From an uncultured Blautia sp. (GTDB taxonomy: Bacteria; Bacillota; Clostridia; Lachnospirales; Lachnospiraceae), in contig UQHF01000027.1 in assembly GCA_900540785.1 (NCBI GenBank), positions 1 to 48,254 on the forward strand: 48,254 bases of DNA, read 5' to 3'. Below are positions 35,133 to 44,010 of the stretch, piece after piece. Under the pieces are notes generated by a model. That model was not told where the DNA came from, did not search any database, and saw nothing but the letters and a program-made list of their open reading frames with translations. Position 1 is the first letter of the stretch. Every line of letters begins with the position of its first letter. The translations under genes were made by a program, and so were the position numbers.

Positions 35133-37016
35133 ATGAATCAGTGCTATGGCTGCAACACCTGCAAAAGCGCAGACAAACCCCTGGAGGATTTTATCCGTTC
35201 TCTTCCAATGGAAACCTCTCATCACAGAGTCGATACTCAGAAAACAAAATGTGGTTTCGGTCTTCAGGGAGTCTGTTGTCGTCTCTGTTCCAATGGCCCC
35301 TGCCGTATTACCCCAAGCTCCCCAAGAGGAATCTGCGGCGCCAATGCAGACACGATTGTAACACGTAATTTCTTAAGATCCGTTGCAGCAGGAAGCGGCT
35401 GTTATATCCACATTGTAGAAAACACCGCTTTAAATCTGAAAAAAACAGCACAGACAAAGGGAGAATTAAAAGGAATAGAATCCTTAAATCACCTTGCAGA
35501 GCTGTTTGGCATTGAGGAAGAAGACAATTATGTAAAAGCAGAAAAAATTGCAGACGCCGTTCTTGCAGATCTTTACAAACCAGAATATGTACAGGCTGAA
35601 CTCGTAGAAAAAATCGCCTATGCTCCGCGCGTAAAACGCTGGAAAGAACTTGGTATTATGCCTGGCGGTGCAAAATCCGAAGTATTTAAGGGTGTTGTAA
35701 AATGTTCCACAAACTTAAACTCCGACCCTGTTGATATGCTGACAGACTGCTTAAAACTTGGTATTTCCACCGGTATTTATGGTCTTACTCTCACAAACCT
35801 TTTAAATGACGTTCTTCTTGGGCAGCCTGAGCTTCGTCCTGCTCCTGTAGGCCTTCGTGTCATCGACCCGGATTACATCAACATTATGATCACAGGACAT
35901 CAGCATACTATTTTTGTAGATTTACAGGAAAAGCTGGTATCTCCTGAGGCAGTGAAAAAAGCACAGGCAGCAGGCGCAAAAGGCTTCAAACTTGTTGGAT
36001 GTACCTGTGTAGGACAGGATTTACAGCTTCGTGGTTCTCACTATCAGGAAGTATTTGACGGTCATGCAGGAAACAACTACACAAGCGAAGCAATTCTTGC
36101 AACAGGCGGAATCGACGCGGTTCTTTCTGAGTTTAACTGCACGCTTCCGGGTATTGAACCGATCTGTGATGAACTGAAGATCAAACAAATCTGTCTTGAT
36201 GACGTGGCAAAGAAAGCAAATGCAGAACTTCTTCCATATAAATTCGAAGAAAGAGAAGCACAGACAGAGGTTATTATTGATAAAATCATTGAAGCTTACA
36301 AAGAACGCCGCGGCAATGTTCCTATGAATCTTCTTCCGGAACACGGAAACTCCAATACTCTTACCGGTGTAAGTGAAGGTTCCTTAAAATCCTTCCTGGG
36401 CGGAAGCTGGAAACCGCTTATTGACCTTATTGTATCCGGAGATATTAAAGGTATTGCAGGCGTTGTCGGCTGCTCCAACTTAACTGCCGGAGGCCACGAC
36501 GTTTTAACTGTAGAGCTTACAAAAGAACTGATCGCACGCGACATCATTGTCCTCACAGCAGGCTGCTCTTCAGGCGGAATCGAAAACTGCGGTCTTATGA
36601 CTCCGGAAGCAGCAAAACTTGCAGGTCCGAAGCTTCGTGCAGTGTGCGAAAAACTTGGTATTCCGCCAGTATTAAACTTCGGTCCGTGCCTTGCTATCGG
36701 ACGTCTTGAAATTGTAGCAACAGAAATTGCAGCAGAACTTGGTGTTGACCTTCCGCAGCTTCCTCTCGTTCTCTCAGCAGCACAGTGGCTTGAGGAACAG
36801 GCGATCGCAGACGGATGCTTCGGTCTCTCCCTTGGTCTTCCGCTCCACCTTGGCCTTCCGCCATTTATGACAGGAAGCCCTGTTGCAGTCAAAGTTTTAA
36901 CTGAAGACATGAAAGAACTTACAGGCGGTCAGGTGATCATTAATTCTGACGCAAAAGCTTCTGCTGATATTCTGGAGAACATTATCGAAGAAAAACGCAG
37001 CGCATTACATATCTAG
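35133..37016 (+). CDS. cooS: Carbon monoxide dehydrogenase catalytic-subunit family protein (CooS-like, atypical)
   Basis: 627 aa Ni-CODH-family subunit. The D- and B-cluster cysteines are in place (Cys40, 48, 49, 52, 57, 68). The C-cluster ligands align well with those of Carboxydothermus CODH-II: His256, Cys292 (GCTCVG), Cys336 (FNCTLPG), Cys447 (VGCSN), Cys478 (AGCSSG) and Cys519 (FGPC). Two catalytic residues of CO-oxidising enzymes look substituted: Tyr91 stands where His93 is expected (AAGSGCY) and Gln556 where Lys563 is expected (WLEEQA, usually EEKA). CO oxidation is therefore doubtful; the protein may belong to the CODH-V-like clade. It is followed by cooF and FNOR genes, so electrons probably pass to or from NAD(P)H. 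AGGAGG ribosome site and strong promoter. No Ni-insertion (cooC) or ACS gene is in the window. Confidence 0.92.
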   Translation: MNQCYGCNTCKSADKPLEDFIRSLPMETSHHRVDTQKTKCGFGLQGVCCRLCSNGPCRITPSSPRGICGANADTIVTRNFLRSVAAGSGCYIHIVENTALNLKKTAQTKGELKGIESLNHLAELFGIEEEDNYVKAEKIADAVLADLYKPEYVQAELVEKIAYAPRVKRWKELGIMPGGAKSEVFKGVVKCSTNLNSDPVDMLTDCLKLGISTGIYGLTLTNLLNDVLLGQPELRPAPVGLRVIDPDYINIMITGHQHTIFVDLQEKLVSPEAVKKAQAAGAKGFKLVGCTCVGQDLQLRGSHYQEVFDGHAGNNYTSEAILATGGIDAVLSEFNCTLPGIEPICDELKIKQICLDDVAKKANAELLPYKFEEREAQTEVIIDKIIEAYKERRGNVPMNLLPEHGNSNTLTGVSEGSLKSFLGGSWKPLIDLIVSGDIKGIAGVVGCSNLTAGGHDVLTVELTKELIARDIIVLTAGCSSGGIENCGLMTPEAAKLAGPKLRAVCEKLGIPPVLNFGPCLAIGRLEIVATEIAAELGVDLPQLPLVLSAAQWLEEQAIADGCFGLSLGLPLHLGLPPFMTGSPVAVKVLTEDMKELTGGQVIINSDAKASADILENIIEEKRSALHI

Positions 37017-37027
37017 GAGGTGTTTCC

Positions 37028-37480
37028 ATGAAACGTATTTTCATTGATGCCGAAAAATGTGACGGCTGCAAAAACTGTACGGTTGCCTGTATGCAGGCAC
37101 ACCGTGCAGACAAAGGAAATGTATACACTCTTGATCTCACAGACATTCATAATGAATCAAGAAATCACATTGTCTGTTCCAAAGACGACAGCTATAAACC
37201 TGTTTTCTGCCGCCACTGTGACCAGCCGGAATGCGTTATGTCCTGCATGAGCGGCGCGCTTACGAAAGATCCGGAAACAGGACATGTTCTTTATGACGAA
37301 AACAAATGCGGTTCCTGCTTTATGTGCGTGATGAACTGTCCTTACGGAGTTTTAAAACCGGACACTGCCACACACACAAAGGTTATGAAATGCGATTTCT
37401 GCGCAGATGACCCGGAAGGTCCGGCATGTGTACGTGCCTGTCCCAAAAAAGCAATCTACATTGAGGAGGTAGCAGAATGA
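37028..37480 (+). CDS. cooF: Four-cluster ferredoxin (CooF-like)
   Basis: 150 aa with four cysteine groups in the CooF/HycB pattern: residues 11-21 (CDGCKNCTVAC), 61-73 (CRHCDQPECVMSC), 94-104 (CGSCFMCVMNC) and 121-137 (CDFCADDPEGPACVRAC), each able to ligate a [4Fe-4S] cluster. It transfers electrons between the CooS-like subunit and the following flavoprotein. Starts behind AGGAGG, 11 nt after cooS; its end overlaps the FNOR start (ATGA). Confidence 0.94.
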   Translation: MKRIFIDAEKCDGCKNCTVACMQAHRADKGNVYTLDLTDIHNESRNHIVCSKDDSYKPVFCRHCDQPECVMSCMSGALTKDPETGHVLYDENKCGSCFMCVMNCPYGVLKPDTATHTKVMKCDFCADDPEGPACVRACPKKAIYIEEVAE

Positions 37481-38700
37481 AGCATGTGATCATCGGTGTC
37501 GGAGCAGCCGGCATTCAGGCAGCCAAAACCATTCGTTCCCTTACAAAAGACGAGGAAATCGTTATGATTTCCACAGATACCCACGTACATTCCCGCTGTA
37601 TGCTTCATAAATATTTAAGTCACGAGCGTGACGAAAAGACACTTTCTTTTGTACCGGAAGATTTTTTTGAAGCAAACAATATTTCCTGGATACAGAATAA
37701 AACCGTCACCTCCATTAATACAGAAAATTCCGCTGTTATTTTACAGGACGGCGCAACTGTATCTTATGACCGCCTTCTCATTGCAACCGGCGCACACAGC
37801 TTCATCCCTCCTGTAGGACAGTTCCGGGAAGCAAACAACGTATTTGGTCTTCGCGATTTAAGCGACGCACAGGCAATCCGTCCTCTTGCAGACAAGGCAG
37901 AGAGTATTCTTGTAGTAGGTTCCGGTCTTGTTGGCATGGACGCCGCTTATGCTTTTCTTGAGCAGGGAAAAGCAGTTACTGTAGTCGAAATGTCAGAGCG
38001 CATTCTGCCTCTTCAGCTTGACGAAGCTGCAGGAGATGCGTACAGAAAAAAATTTGAAGCACACGGCTGCCGCTTCCTTCTTGGAAAGAAAGCTTCCGAA
38101 ACAGTCATGAACGCAGATGGCGCAATCGAAGCTGTGATTCTGGATGACGGTACAAGAATTGACTGTGATCTTGTAATCGTGGCAGCAGGCGTTCGCCCGG
38201 CTATTGAGTGTGTACAGGGAAGCAGCATCAAATCGGAGCGTTTCATTGAAGTAAATTCTCATATGGAAACAAGCTGTCCTCGTGTTTACGCAGCAGGCGA
38301 TGTTGCTGGTCTTTCCGGCATCTGGCCAAATGCCATGAAACAGGGCGAAACTGCAGCTTACAATATGTGCGGCATTGAAAAAGAATACACAGATCTGTAT
38401 GCAATGAAGAACACCATGAATTTTTATGGTATCACTACTCTCTCACTGGGCCGTGGCGTCGCAGAAGAGGGAGATGAAGTGATTATCCAGCAGGACTCCA
38501 GAGGATACCGCCGTGCAATTTTAAGAGACGGAAAACTGGACAGCATTCTCATTCAGGGCGAAATTGATTACAGCGGCGTGTACCAGTATGTGATTAAAAA
38601 TAAAATTGATATTTCCTCTATGAAAGATAAAATTTTCGCACTGTCCTTCTCTGATTTCTATGGAATCGATGAGAAGGGACAGTATCAGTATCGGTATTAA
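37477..38700 (+). CDS. FAD/NAD(P)-dependent oxidoreductase (FNOR of CODH operon)
   Basis: 407 aa pyridine nucleotide-disulfide oxidoreductase fold. FAD site IIGVGAAGIQAA at the N-terminus, NAD(P) site VVGSGLVGMDAA near residue 150, second FAD motif VYAAGDVAG near residue 270. There is no redox-active CxxxxC, which matches the NADH oxidase/rubredoxin-reductase-like group. The cooS-cooF-FNOR order is a known arrangement that couples CODH-type proteins to NAD(P)H. Overlaps cooF by 4 nt. Confidence 0.92.
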   Translation: MKHVIIGVGAAGIQAAKTIRSLTKDEEIVMISTDTHVHSRCMLHKYLSHERDEKTLSFVPEDFFEANNISWIQNKTVTSINTENSAVILQDGATVSYDRLLIATGAHSFIPPVGQFREANNVFGLRDLSDAQAIRPLADKAESILVVGSGLVGMDAAYAFLEQGKAVTVVEMSERILPLQLDEAAGDAYRKKFEAHGCRFLLGKKASETVMNADGAIEAVILDDGTRIDCDLVIVAAGVRPAIECVQGSSIKSERFIEVNSHMETSCPRVYAAGDVAGLSGIWPNAMKQGETAAYNMCGIEKEYTDLYAMKNTMNFYGITTLSLGRGVAEEGDEVIIQQDSRGYRRAILRDGKLDSILIQGEIDYSGVYQYVIKNKIDISSMKDKIFALSFSDFYGIDEKGQYQYRY

Positions 38701-38734
38701 ATATATATACATAATTTCACACATTCATTCTATG

Positions 38735-38762
38735 GAAAAGATGGCTGCAAAGCCATCTTTTC
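38735..38762 (+). terminator. Terminator of the CODH-like operon
   Basis: Perfect 12-bp stem GAAAAGATGGCT / AGCCATCTTTTC with a GCAA tetraloop; the T-run lies in the 3' arm. 35 nt after the FNOR stop. Confidence 0.85.
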
Positions 38763-38826
38763 TGTGCTATAATATACCAAACGACAGACGCATGGTTATA
38801 TTTTTGCACGAAAGGACGCAATATAT

Positions 38827-39405
38827 ATGGAATCAATTTTATGGCTGTTTTTCCCGATTTTATTCTTGATCGGATTGCACAGGACATCAGAACTGCGGAA
38901 AGAGCGAAAAAAAGCAGATTGTCACTATGTAGCCTTTTCCAACAGTTTTTTATATTTTACATTTTTTCTGGAATTCTTCATGCATTTTTTAGTTTTAATA
39001 GATATTGTGGGAAACCTTTCTGAAAGCGCAGTGCGGATTTTTTTTATGGTTTTAGTTTACGCTCTATATATTGTCGCCTATTTTTCATGGAAGTATATAT
39101 ATTGTTACTATGACGAAAACGAAATCTACCTATATTCCCTTTGCGGTTTAAAAAGAAAAATTTCTTACGGCGAAATCAGCAGCTTCAAAAAAATGCAGGG
39201 AAGAAACAGCCATTCCTACATTTTCTTTACAGAAACAAAGTCATTTTCCATAGACAGCGAACTGATGCACTGCGAAGAGCTGTACAATTATATCAAAGAA
39301 CAATATGCCACTCTTCATGATGGTAAGGAACTTCCAGAAATGAGTGAAAATCTGCTTCTGCACTATATACGAAGCAAGAAAAAAACTTCTTCCTCAAAAG
39401 ACTGA
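38827..39405 (+). CDS. Small membrane protein with PH-like cytoplasmic domain, unknown function
   Basis: 192 aa. Three hydrophobic helices (about 2-18, 42-64 and 70-95) are followed by a beta-rich domain (YDENEIYLYSLCGLKRKISY ... YIFFTETKSFSID) resembling bacterial PH-like/YdbT-type membrane domains, and a basic tail. I do not recognise a named family. It has its own AAAGGAC ribosome site and a TATAAT (38768-38773) just after the CODH terminator, so it is probably transcribed separately. Confidence 0.7.
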   Translation: MESILWLFFPILFLIGLHRTSELRKERKKADCHYVAFSNSFLYFTFFLEFFMHFLVLIDIVGNLSESAVRIFFMVLVYALYIVAYFSWKYIYCYYDENEIYLYSLCGLKRKISYGEISSFKKMQGRNSHSYIFFTETKSFSIDSELMHCEELYNYIKEQYATLHDGKELPEMSENLLLHYIRSKKKTSSSKD

Positions 39406-39407
39406 AA

Positions 39408-39440
39408 CAGGGAATGGATTCTCTCCATTCCCTGAACTTT
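39408..39440. terminator. Bidirectional terminator between the membrane protein and MATE genes
   Basis: Perfect 11-bp stem CAGGGAATGGA / TCCATTCCCTG (39408-39418, 39424-39434), 5-nt loop, T-rich tail on the plus strand. It lies between convergent genes and abuts the MATE stop codon. Confidence 0.85.
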
Positions 39441-40790
39441 TTACATTCCCGTCCCCTTCTCCGGTTTCGGGAATTTTTTTATGTAATATATGATAAACAA
39501 TACAGAGGTAATACCCCAGGACACCGGATAACTGAGCATAATGGTGTCAATTCCCGGAACAACAGGCAGTACAGCGAACATCCACACAATACGAAGGACG
39601 CACACGCCTCCGCATGTAAGAAGCATGGGAACAAGAACCTTCCCTGCCCCTCTTAAAGCTCCGGAAAGGATTCCGATCACTACATACAGGAAGTAAGAAG
39701 GAAGTAAAAACTGCATCATATGCACGCCGATTTTGATAACCTTACCGTCTGTTGTAAAGATACGGTACAAAGGCTCCGCAAACACGAACAAAAACACACT
39801 GAGAGCAACAGCAGAGACATACGACATCACCATACATACCCGCACGCTCTTTCGCATTCTGTCCCTTCTTCCTGCACCGTAATTCTGTCCCACAAAGGTG
39901 GTAATCGCAATCCCAAAAGCATTAATTACCATCCAGAACACGGCGTCAATCTTTGCAAAAGTCCCCCATGCAGCCACCGTATCCGTCCCAAGTTTATTTA
40001 CAAAAATCTGAATGATAAGATTTGCAATATTGTACATGACAGATTCCAGTCCAGCCGGAAGTCCGATGCGGAGAATGGAGCGAAGAGCCGTCCCGTGAAA
40101 CCGGATTTTCTTTAAATGAAGCTGATACATGGTATCTTTTTTAAGAAGCATTCCCGTTACAATGACTGCACTTACTGCCTGGGAAAACACTGTAGCAACA
40201 GCTACCCCTGCAACGCCCATATGCGCCCATACAACAAGAATAATATCGAGAACAATGTTCAGGATACAGGTAACAATCAGGACGTACAGAGGGCGTTTAG
40301 AGTCTCCTACAGCCCTTAAAACAGAGGAACCTACATTATAGATCAGATTGAATACAAGACCGCCAAAATAGATGTATAAATACGTTCTGGAATCTTTCAT
40401 AATCTCTTCCGGTGTTTTCATAATCTCCAGCACAGGTCCTGAAATCAAAATGCCAATTATTCCCATCACAATTCCCGCTGCAATGGAAAAAGCGTAAGAA
40501 GTATGCAGAGTATGATGGAGATTTTTCTTATCTCCCGCTCCATAAAACTGCGAGATCACAACTGCCGCCCCGGAGGAAAGTCCCACAAAAAATCCTACGA
40601 TCAGGTTTACAATCTGCGTAACAGAGCCGCCTACTGCAGCCAGGGCTTCTTTTCCGACAAAACGCCCTACTACGATCGTATCTGCTGTATTATAAATCTG
40701 CTGAAAAAATGTCCCGAATACAATGGGAAAAAAGAATAGTAAAAGCTGTTTCCAGATCACTCCTTCTGTAATCTGATTTTTCTTCTCCAT
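39441..40790 (-). CDS. MATE family efflux transporter
   Basis: 449 aa with 12 predicted transmembrane helices in two homologous halves. The first helix region is FFFPIVFGTFFQQIYNTADTIVVGRFVGKEALAAVGG-like, as in the MatE family (NorM/VinF-type, YeeO relatives); the second half repeats it around SVMYNIANLIIQIFVN. Exports cations or drugs using Na+ or H+; substrate unknown. GAGGT ribosome site; it may be read from the rpmF side or a weak local promoter. Confidence 0.93.
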   Translation of the reverse strand: MEKKNQITEGVIWKQLLLFFFPIVFGTFFQQIYNTADTIVVGRFVGKEALAAVGGSVTQIVNLIVGFFVGLSSGAAVVISQFYGAGDKKNLHHTLHTSYAFSIAAGIVMGIIGILISGPVLEIMKTPEEIMKDSRTYLYIYFGGLVFNLIYNVGSSVLRAVGDSKRPLYVLIVTCILNIVLDIILVVWAHMGVAGVAVATVFSQAVSAVIVTGMLLKKDTMYQLHLKKIRFHGTALRSILRIGLPAGLESVMYNIANLIIQIFVNKLGTDTVAAWGTFAKIDAVFWMVINAFGIAITTFVGQNYGAGRRDRMRKSVRVCMVMSYVSAVALSVFLFVFAEPLYRIFTTDGKVIKIGVHMMQFLLPSYFLYVVIGILSGALRGAGKVLVPMLLTCGGVCVLRIVWMFAVLPVVPGIDTIMLSYPVSWGITSVLFIIYYIKKFPKPEKGTGM

Positions 40791-40832
40791 ACCAATACCT
40801 CAACTACAAGTAATTTTTCTGTATTCTCCAAA

Positions 40833-40870
40833 GAAGCCGCCTGACAGATTTCACTCTGCCAGGCGGCTTC
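40833..40870 (-). terminator. Terminator after rpmF
   Basis: Perfect 11-bp inverted repeat GAAGCCGCCTG (40833-40843) / CAGGCGGCTTC (40860-40870), about 10 nt downstream of the rpmF stop. The following T-run is weak. Confidence 0.7.
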
Positions 40871-40880
40871 TGAATCATCA

Positions 40881-41063
40881 TTAGTCTTCAACTTTGATGA
40901 TTTCTTTTTTGTTATAGCTTCCGCATTCCTTGCAAACTCTGTGAGGCATCATAAGAGCACCACATTTGCTGCATTTTACTAAGTTCGGAGCAGTCATTTT
41001 CCAGTTTGCTCTTCTCTTATCACGTCTAGCTTTAGATGTTTTATTCTTTGGACAGATGGACAT
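40881..41063 (-). CDS. rpmF: 50S ribosomal protein L32
   Basis: 60 aa. Basic start MSICPKNKTSKARRDKRRANWK and a zinc ribbon CSKCG ... CKECG in the C-terminal half (the Cys4 zinc-binding form). Follows the DUF177 gene by 3 nt behind AAGGAGG, the usual DUF177-rpmF pair. Confidence 0.97.
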   Translation of the reverse strand: MSICPKNKTSKARRDKRRANWKMTAPNLVKCSKCGALMMPHRVCKECGSYNKKEIIKVED

Positions 41064-41066
41064 ATG

Positions 41067-41594
41067 TTACACCTCCTTAAATTTACTAAATATATCACTG
41101 ATGGCTGCCATACGCGGATCCTTCGGCTCCTCCACACAATCGCAGGGACCCTCATTCAGATTCTTCCCGCACTGGCGGCAAATCCCTTTGCAGTCTTCTT
41201 TACACAAAACTTTCAAAGGCCAATTCATCAGCACCTCAAAATAGACCAGTTGGTCCACATCCAGGTCCATACCTGTGAGATAGGCATTTTCATCCAAATC
41301 ATTCACCCGCTCTTCGTCTGTCAGCTTCATATCCAGCTTTCTTTTAAAAGAAATTGGAATCTCAACTGAAACCTCTTCCAGACAACGGTCACAGGGAATG
41401 CTTACTGTAATGCCTCCCGTACCCACAAGCTCGAGAACCTTCTTTCCTGTGTTGGTAATGGTAAGCTCAAGAGGCTCCTTATGAAGAACCGGAAAGCTTC
41501 CCATCTGGAAGGTAATGCAATCCATCTCAAGCGGTGCAGTTACCTGCACACATTTTCCCTCACAAGATGAAATATCTGATAAATGTATCTGCAT
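41067..41594 (-). CDS. DUF177 (YceD/YlbN-like) protein
   Basis: 175 aa. The family signature of clustered cysteines is present: CDRCLEE near residue 65, then a C-terminal block with CKEDCKGICRQCG and PCDC. YceD proteins are implicated in large-subunit rRNA accumulation and are encoded next to rpmF across bacteria, as here. Strong promoter upstream. Confidence 0.93.
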   Translation of the reverse strand: MQIHLSDISSCEGKCVQVTAPLEMDCITFQMGSFPVLHKEPLELTITNTGKKVLELVGTGGITVSIPCDRCLEEVSVEIPISFKRKLDMKLTDEERVNDLDENAYLTGMDLDVDQLVYFEVLMNWPLKVLCKEDCKGICRQCGKNLNEGPCDCVEEPKDPRMAAISDIFSKFKEV

Positions 41595-41620
41595 AGTAAT
41601 CTCCTATCCACACTCAATCA

Positions 41621-41649
41621 ATTATACATACAGGTTCCGGATTTGTCAA
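41621..41649 (-). promoter_or_regulatory. Promoter of DUF177-rpmF
   Basis: Full-consensus minus-strand TTGACA (41644-41649), 17-nt spacer, TATAAT (41621-41626), 26 nt upstream of the DUF177 start. The strongest promoter match in the window, fitting a ribosomal-protein operon. Confidence 0.85.
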
Positions 41650-41673
41650 CGATATTTTGTCCTGTTTTGGAAG

Positions 41674-41698
41674 AAAATGTATCCTACCAAAATGTATC
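41674..41698 (-). repeat. Tandem AAAATGTATC direct repeat
   Basis: Two exact 10-mers (41674-41683, 41689-41698) with a period of 15 bp, between the ackA stop and the DUF177-rpmF promoter. Confidence 0.5.
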
Positions 41699-42889
41699 TT
41701 AAACAAGAGCAACTGTCTCTCTGCAGATTGCCAGTTCCTCATTTGTCGGAATAACTGCAACTTTTACTTTGGAATCCGGTGTGGAAATTACGATTTCCTC
41801 TCCTCTTGTCTCGTTTGCTTCTTTGTCAAGAGTGATTCCAAGGTATCCGAAATAGCTTACGATCTTTTCACGTACTGGGATTGCATTCTCACCGATTCCT
41901 GCTGTAAACACAATAGCGTCCACACCGTTCATGGCAGCTACATATCCGCCCACGAATTTTGCAATGCCGTAGCAGAGAACGTCGATTGCGTTTGCTGCAT
42001 CTTCGTTTCCGTTCTGTGCTGCTTCATTTAAGTCACGGAAGTCGCTGGAAAGTCCGTTGGAAAGTCCGAGAAGACCGGATTTCTTATTCAGAACATTCAT
42101 AACGCCTGCAATGTCCAGGTTTTCTTTCTTTGCGATATATTCCATAATAGCCGGGTCAATGTTTCCGGAACGTGTTCCCATTACAACACCTTCAAGAGGA
42201 GTCAGACCCATTGTTGTATCTACACATTTGCCGTTTACAACAGCGCTGATGGAAGAACCGTTTCCAAGATGGCATACGATCACTTTGGAGTTGTCTTTGT
42301 CAAGACCGAGGAATTCTACTGCACGTTTGGATACAAAGCTGTGAGAGGTTCCGTGGAAACCGTATCTTCTCACTTTGTAGTTCTTGTAGTAATCGATTGG
42401 CAGTCCGTAAAGGAATGCTTTTGCAGGCATTGTCTGATGGAAAGCAGTATCAAATACGCCAACCTGCGGAACACCCGGCATAAGCTCTGCACATACACGG
42501 ATACCGATTAAGTTTGCAGGATTGTGAAGAGGAGCAAGGTCGTTGCACTCTTCTACTGCTTTGATCATCTCGTCTGTAATCACAGCGGAAGAAGCAAATT
42601 TCTCACCGCCGTGTACAACACGGTGTCCGATTGCATTTACTTCTTTCAGGCTCTTGATCGCGCCTGTTTTTTCGTTTGTAAGAGCGTCCAGAACCATCTG
42701 GATCGCTTCTTTATGTGTAGGCATGGAAGCCTCTGTGATCTCCTTATCACAGCCGGATTTCTGATATACAAGTCTTCCGTCGATGCCGATTCTCTCGCAA
42801 AGACCTTTTGCGAGAACTGCCTCTGTTTCAGAGTCGATTAACTGATATTTTAAAGAAGAACTTCCGCAGTTAATTACCAATACATTCAT
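41699..42889 (-). CDS. ackA: Acetate kinase
   Basis: 396 aa. Starts MNVLVINCGSSSLKYQL (acetate kinase signature 1); second signature HRVVHGGEKF near residue 90; GFHGTSHSFVSKRA; ATP-binding HLGNGSSISAV and TAGIGENA. Converts acetyl phosphate + ADP to acetate + ATP. Cotranscribed with pta (28-nt gap). Confidence 0.98.
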   Translation of the reverse strand: MNVLVINCGSSSLKYQLIDSETEAVLAKGLCERIGIDGRLVYQKSGCDKEITEASMPTHKEAIQMVLDALTNEKTGAIKSLKEVNAIGHRVVHGGEKFASSAVITDEMIKAVEECNDLAPLHNPANLIGIRVCAELMPGVPQVGVFDTAFHQTMPAKAFLYGLPIDYYKNYKVRRYGFHGTSHSFVSKRAVEFLGLDKDNSKVIVCHLGNGSSISAVVNGKCVDTTMGLTPLEGVVMGTRSGNIDPAIMEYIAKKENLDIAGVMNVLNKKSGLLGLSNGLSSDFRDLNEAAQNGNEDAANAIDVLCYGIAKFVGGYVAAMNGVDAIVFTAGIGENAIPVREKIVSYFGYLGITLDKEANETRGEEIVISTPDSKVKVAVIPTNEELAICRETVALV

Positions 42890-42917
42890 GATTTTACTCT
42901 CCTGATTTTAAAATATT

Positions 42918-43925
42918 TTATTTGTCTTCTGCCTGGCACTGTACAGCTGTGATCGCAACAACACCTACGATGTCATCTGCGGAGCAGCCGCGGGACAGGT
43001 CGTTTACAGGTTTTGCAATACCCTGTGTTACAGGACCGTAAGCTTCTGCTTTTGCAAGACGCTGAGCCAGTTTATATCCGATATTACCTGCATCAAGGTC
43101 AGGGAAGATAAGTACGTTTGCTTTTCCTGCAACTTCACTTCCCGGTGCTTTGGAAGCTCCGACGCTTGGAACGATTGCAGCGTCAAGCTGGAATTCTCCA
43201 TCCAGTTTCAGTTCCGGATGCTCTTCTTTTGCAATTCTTGTAGCTTCTACTACTTTGTCTACATCTGCGTGTTTTGCACTTCCCTTTGTAGAGTGGGAAA
43301 GCATAGCAACAACCGGCTCTTCCTGAACAAGAAGCTGGAAGGATTCTGCAGAGGAAGCTGCGATAGCTGCAAGTTCTTCCGGATTCGGGTTCTGAACAAG
43401 ACCGGAATCACCAAATACAAATGCGCCGTTTGCGCCGTATTCACAGTTTGGAACAACCATAAGGAAGAAAGCAGATACAAGCTTTGTTCCCGGTTTTGTT
43501 TTCAGGATTTGTAAGCACGGTCTTAATGTGTCTGCTGTGGAGTGGCATGCACCGGAAACCATACCGTCTGCATCGCCCATTTTTACCATCATAACACCAT
43601 AGTACAGGTACTGATTTAAAAGAATGTCTTTTGCCTGCTCAGGTGTCATACCTTTTTTCTGTCTTAATTCTACTAATTTGTCAATATAACTCTGTGTTTT
43701 GTCAGAAGTTGCAGGGTCTACGATTTCTGCGCCGGAAATATCAAATCCACCTTCTGCAGCACTCTTTTTAACAGTTTCTTCGTTTCCTACAAGAACGACC
43801 TTTGCAATGCCTTCTTTTAAAATTTTCTCTGTGGCATCCAGAGTTCTCATATCCTCTGTCTCCGGCAGTACAATTGTTTTTACATTTGCTCTTGCTCTGT
43901 CTTTCAGTACATCAATAAATCCCAT
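42918..43925 (-). CDS. pta: Phosphate acetyltransferase
   Basis: 335 aa from the ATG at 43925, placed after AAAGGAG; the open frame extends 14 codons upstream without support. Single-domain Pta: VLPETEDMRTLDA, DGMVSGACHSTADTLRP, SHSTKGSAKH and the C-terminal GPVTQGIAKPVNDLSRG (the PTA signature). Converts acetyl-CoA + Pi to acetyl phosphate; with ackA it gives substrate-level ATP and acetate. Confidence 0.97.
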   Translation of the reverse strand: MGFIDVLKDRARANVKTIVLPETEDMRTLDATEKILKEGIAKVVLVGNEETVKKSAAEGGFDISGAEIVDPATSDKTQSYIDKLVELRQKKGMTPEQAKDILLNQYLYYGVMMVKMGDADGMVSGACHSTADTLRPCLQILKTKPGTKLVSAFFLMVVPNCEYGANGAFVFGDSGLVQNPNPEELAAIAASSAESFQLLVQEEPVVAMLSHSTKGSAKHADVDKVVEATRIAKEEHPELKLDGEFQLDAAIVPSVGASKAPGSEVAGKANVLIFPDLDAGNIGYKLAQRLAKAEAYGPVTQGIAKPVNDLSRGCSADDIVGVVAITAVQCQAEDK

Positions 43926-43981
43926 AGTTAAATGGCTCCTTTCTATTTCACCCTTTGCGGGCAGCACTCATAGCTATTGAT

Positions 43982-44010
43982 ATTATACCCCTATACTTCT
44001 TGTATTTCAA
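43982..44010 (-). promoter_or_regulatory. Promoter of pta-ackA
   Basis: Minus-strand TTGAAA (44005-44010), 17-nt spacer, TATAAT (43982-43987). Its -35 box shares a base with the -35 box of the divergent tmcAL promoter. Confidence 0.75.

Noticed and set aside
36296..36910. 204-aa minus-strand open frame in cooS
   Set aside because: Antisense to the conserved C-cluster region of cooS; serine/proline-rich low-quality translation.
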